A stretch of DNA of 64,000 bases from Candidatus Aquicultor sp. (GTDB lineage Bacteria > Actinomycetota > Aquicultoria > Aquicultorales > Aquicultoraceae). Of the stretch, positions 61,444 through 64,000 are shown piece after piece (the first letter of the stretch is position 1; each line of letters starts with the position of its first letter). The notes below the pieces were generated by a model. That model did no database searches, was not told the origin of the DNA, and saw only the letters and a list, made by a program, of their open reading frames with translations. Location: the NCBI GenBank assembly GCA_036504445.1, contig DASXVE010000019.1, forward strand, positions 98,458 to 162,457, read 5' to 3'. The translations under genes and the position numbers were made by a program.

Positions 61444-63285
61444 CGCAACCTTGAAGTAGCTGACGTCTTTCGCAAGGCGATTTGCCATGTCCGCCAGATC
61501 GTTGATTGATGAGACGATTTCCTGGATCTGGGCGCTCATCTGCTGTGTTGCCGCCGATACTTCCTGAGAGGAAGCTCCGTTTTCCGCGACAACTGCGGCT
61601 ATTGATTCAATCGATGTGACGATCTCATCGCCTTTATTGGCCACCTGCTGGACAGATCCCGCGATTTCATCAATCATCTGATCGGTATCTTCAACGGTGG
61701 TTAATATCTTGCCGAGTGAGTCCCCGGCCTCATGCGCAAGCGAAGTGCCCGTTGTGACCTCGCCGGCCCCACTCTCCATAGCAGATACGGTTTGGTCGGT
61801 CCCCTTTTGAACCGCGGTGAGCAGCTGAGCTACTTCGCCGGCGGATGAATTCGCGCGTTCTGCCAACTGGCGTACCTCATCGGCGACAACGGCGAATCCC
61901 TTGCCGTGCTCCCCGGCCCTGGCTGCCTCGATAGCGGCATTTAGCGCCAACAGATTTGCCTGGGCGGCGATATCGCCAATAACTTTTACGATGTTTCCGA
62001 TCTGAGCAGAGTATTCACTGAGCTGACTTATCTTTTGAGCCGACTCGCCGACGGTTTCGCGAATTGAATCGCTTGCGACTTGATTAATGATAGTCGACAT
62101 CTGGCTGACAGCGCCCAAAATGCCGTCGATAGAACCGCTTTGTGAGCTGGTGCCTTGGGCGACCTGCTCTATTGTATGCGCGATTTGGGTTGTCGCAGTG
62201 GCGGTTTGGTTGGCGGCTTCTTTTAATGAGTCGCTCGCCCGTTTAAGCTGGTTGGATGATTCTGAGATTTCTATAACCAGGCGGCGTATGCGTTCAAGCA
62301 TGACCGCGAATGTGGTTCCGATTTCTTCGAGCTTAACCAACATGCCGTTGAATGCTCGCGCAAGGCTGCCGATTTCATCGTTTGCCTTGTGCTCGATTTT
62401 GACGTCGCCAATATCAAAACACCCGGTATGGCATCTGGTGAGATCTCCTTCTGAGACCGCCTGCATTTCTGTAGCAAAACTCTCCAAACTATTGTTTACA
62501 ACATGCGTTGCAGCCGATGCGATCTTCTTTATCGGGCTCACTATGGTGCGGGCGATAAACCATGAAGCCAAACCAATAAGAAGCGCTGCGCCAAGCAGTA
62601 CAAAACCAATCATCGCTTTAAAAATGCGGGCATTGTTCTCAGCGATCGTAGCCTGAACCCGAGCCATCGAAAATCCGACGCGGAACCCGCCCCAGTGTTT
62701 GCCGTTTACGTAGATGGGAGCTGAGACATCCCACATGGTCTCGCCTGTATCGCGCTTATACACCTGCTGCAATACTTCCCCTGTATGCCTGCCTGCTTTC
62801 AATCCTACGGGATCATTAAAGAGTCGTTTTGTCCGGTTTGAAGCTACGTCTTTCGCACCGCTTGCGTACTTAGCGTTGTGCGTGGGCAAGAAGCCGTTTG
62901 TATCGACAACCGCCGCAAACACCACGTCGGTGTCCTTCAAATACTCGTCTTCTATGCGCTGAAGCGCTTTATCAGTAAATGCATCGTATGCGGTATGGTA
63001 TTTTTGCGGGTTAGTTCCCGGTATGGGCTTGTAGCTGACATCAAACAAAGCCTTTTCGCTGATTTCGCGGTTCTTTATGGCGGTCTCAAACATATCGCCG
63101 GTCGCACGAGCGCCGCTTAACGCGATAATCCTGCCTTTTGTGAGAAGCGCGTTCTCGATTACCTGGTACTGAGATGACGCTACATAATAAGCGAAAACTC
63201 CGAGGAGAAGACCGACAACACAAACGATTGCCAGTGTGGCTTTGATCTGTATTCTTCCGGTTACCAGTTCTGTTAATTTACCCAT
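61441..63285 (-). CDS. Methyl-accepting chemotaxis protein
   Basis: The 614-residue receptor has helix 1 (about 15-33), an extracytoplasmic sensor domain of about 190 residues and helix 2 (about 225-247). The sensor ([20 protein letters not shown]...[30 protein letters not shown]) resembles a Cache-type domain. A HAMP region (about 248-320) and the signalling domain with the conserved hairpin [41 protein letters not shown] follow. It passes a ligand signal to CheA/CheW. A second receptor is cut at the window end. Confidence 0.95.
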   Translation of the reverse strand: MGKLTELVTGRIQIKATLAIVCVVGLLLGVFAYYVASSQYQVIENALLTKGRIIALSGARATGDMFETAIKNREISEKALFDVSYKPIPGTNPQKYHTAYDAFTDKALQRIEDEYLKDTDVVFAAVVDTNGFLPTHNAKYASGAKDVASNRTKRLFNDPVGLKAGRHTGEVLQQVYKRDTGETMWDVSAPIYVNGKHWGGFRVGFSMARVQATIAENNARIFKAMIGFVLLGAALLIGLASWFIARTIVSPIKKIASAATHVVNNSLESFATEMQAVSEGDLTRCHTGCFDIGDVKIEHKANDEIGSLARAFNGMLVKLEEIGTTFAVMLERIRRLVIEISESSNQLKRASDSLKEAANQTATATTQIAHTIEQVAQGTSSQSGSIDGILGAVSQMSTIINQVASDSIRETVGESAQKISQLSEYSAQIGNIVKVIGDIAAQANLLALNAAIEAARAGEHGKGFAVVADEVRQLAERANSSAGEVAQLLTAVQKGTDQTVSAMESGAGEVTTGTSLAHEAGDSLGKILTTVEDTDQMIDEIAGSVQQVANKGDEIVTSIESIAAVVAENGASSQEVSAATQQMSAQIQEIVSSINDLADMANRLAKDVSYFKVA

Positions 63286-63390
63286 TGCGCCAGACCCCTA
63301 TCCGATTTCGTAGTAAAGCTGTTTCAAGTTAGCTAATGTGATCGTTAGAATAATAACGAGTACGTCTTTAGCCTGTATCGTCGTCTTGTT

Positions 63391-63645
63391 ATGATACGCG
63401 TTAGGAAGCCAACGCGTACAAAAGAACGGCCGGCGATCATTAGTAAGACCCTTGTCGAAAACGATGCCGTCAAAATCGTGCTCTTTACGCTGGATAAGGG
63501 GTAATCGCTCTCAGATCATACGGCCGGGGCTCCGGCGATAATCCAAGTAATCCGGGGTAAAGCCAAGATAAAACCGGGCGATGCAGTACATGATGCCGTA
63601 TCGGCAATCGAGGATATGGTCTTCTTGCTTACGCTTATACGCTAG
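63391..63645 (+). pseudogene. Decayed cupin-domain gene with internal TAA
   Basis: From ATG 63391 the frame reads MIRVRKPTRTKERPAIISKTL and VKIVLFTLDKG, then a TAA at 63502-63504. It then continues in frame as SLSDHTAGAPAIIQVIRGKAKIKPGD, AVSAIEDMVFL, and a TAG at 63643-63645. The pattern (FTLDKGxSLSDHTAxxPAIIQVIRGKA) is that of cupin 2 family proteins. The TAA probably replaced CAA. The cupin's C-terminal strand, with its histidine, is missing, so the gene is dead. Confidence 0.72.
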
Positions 63646-63687
63646 GACTCTTGCAAAGCGCTGAATAAGTAGAAGTACTGAAACATA

Positions 63688-63718
63688 AAGACGACCTCCG
63701 CGCTTGGAGGCCGTCTTT
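63688..63718 (-). terminator. Intrinsic terminator of the partial chemoreceptor gene
   Basis: AAAGACGACCTCC (63688-63700) pairs with GGAGGCCGTCTTT (63706-63718) with one G-U-type mismatch. It lies just after the stop of the minus-strand receptor gene and may also end plus-strand transcription. Confidence 0.75.
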
Positions 63719-63748
63719 CTTCTATAAGGCGTTACCCTATGTAATTTA

Positions 63749-64000
63749 TTACAGGTTGAAGCTTGAAACCAGACGATCGAGTTCCTCGCTCATCGCCGAG
63801 AGTGATTGGGCTTGGGCCGCGATCTCCTGAACGCTGGCCGACTGCTCTTGGGCCGATGATGAAACTTCTTCGGCCGATGCGGCCGCCTCTTCACTTGAAG
63901 CCGCAATCGAGTCAACGGCATTTACTACCTGGCTGGTCGATGCGGCGACTTCTTCGGCGGTCGCCGAGGTCTCTTCGCTGATTGCCGCGATCTGCTCGAC
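63749..64000 (-). CDS. Methyl-accepting chemotaxis protein, C-terminal fragment (cut by window end)
   Basis: The last 83 residues of a second receptor are present: VEQIAAISEETSATAEEVAAS, TSQVVNAVDSIAASSEEAAASAEEV, then SSSAQEQSASVQEIAAQAQSLSAMSEELDRLVSSFNL and TAA at 63751-63749. The heptad-rich Glu/Gln/Ser pattern is that of the methylated C-terminal helices. The gene begins beyond 64000. Confidence 0.9.
   Translation of the reverse strand, partial: VEQIAAISEETSATAEEVAASTSQVVNAVDSIAASSEEAAASAEEVSSSAQEQSASVQEIAAQAQSLSAMSEELDRLVSSFNL

Overview
This 64-kb window looks like chromosome from a Gram-positive-type (monoderm) bacterium of moderate GC content, possibly a deep-branching actinobacterial or clostridial relative. 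The support is a leuS T-box leader, a sortase with an LPXTG protein, an S-layer-homology protein, an LCP/LytR_C protein and a comEA-comEC-holA cluster. No rRNA or marker gene here allows a firm assignment. There is one tRNA gene and no CRISPR array, insertion sequence or prophage that I can see.

Layout. 0-8.2 kb: DNA repair genes (ogt, uvrC), an Rrf2 regulator fused to a HAD phosphatase behind a perfect palindromic operator, a secreted protein of unknown role, lepA and murJ. 8.3-8.6 kb: rpsT with promoter and terminators. 8.8-30.4 kb: a surface polysaccharide locus with VanZ-like protein, sugar aminotransferase, two polysaccharide deacetylase-like proteins, five glycosyltransferases or transferase-like proteins, flippase, polymerase, polyprenyl-phosphate sugar transferase, sortase, DUF4012 protein, Wzz/BY-kinase fusion and an LPXTG surface protein. 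It lies between holA and rpsT, which are close neighbours in many Gram-positive genomes. 30.6-40.6 kb: a housekeeping block, all on the minus strand: holA, comEC, comEA, leuS, tRNA-Ala, rsfS, LytR_C/LCP-like gene, yqeK and nadD. 40.8-48.7 kb: a glycosyltransferase, an atypical uracil-DNA glycosylase, DUF1614, STAS protein, lipoprotein sugar dehydrogenase, nitroreductase, S-layer protein, a nitrous-oxide-stimulated-promoter family protein behind an FNR-type site, and nth. 48.8-55.9 kb: a TetR-controlled double ABC-2/HlyD exporter operon. 56-64 kb: a frameshifted ferritin-like gene, a CcmF/CcsA-like protein with two membrane partners, a STAS protein, FKBP isomerase, pyrE, carbonic anhydrase, chemoreceptors and a decayed cupin gene.

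The observation I rate highest is the leuS leader at 37.4-37.9 kb. A canonical T-box Stem I with a CUC leucine specifier lies upstream, and a canonical T-box antiterminator/terminator lies directly before leuS. An intact tRNA-Ala(GGC) gene, CCA included, sits between these two halves. Any transcript from the leader promoter must contain both the riboswitch and the tRNA, so excision of the tRNA would cut the sensor away from its switch.

Other items worth following are the Rrf2-HAD fusion and its operator, the class-II-spaced FNR-type promoter of the YgbA-family gene, the CTG start of rsfS, a UdgX-like glycosylase without the expected second cysteine pair, and a formyltransferase-like/beta-propeller fusion in the polysaccharide locus.
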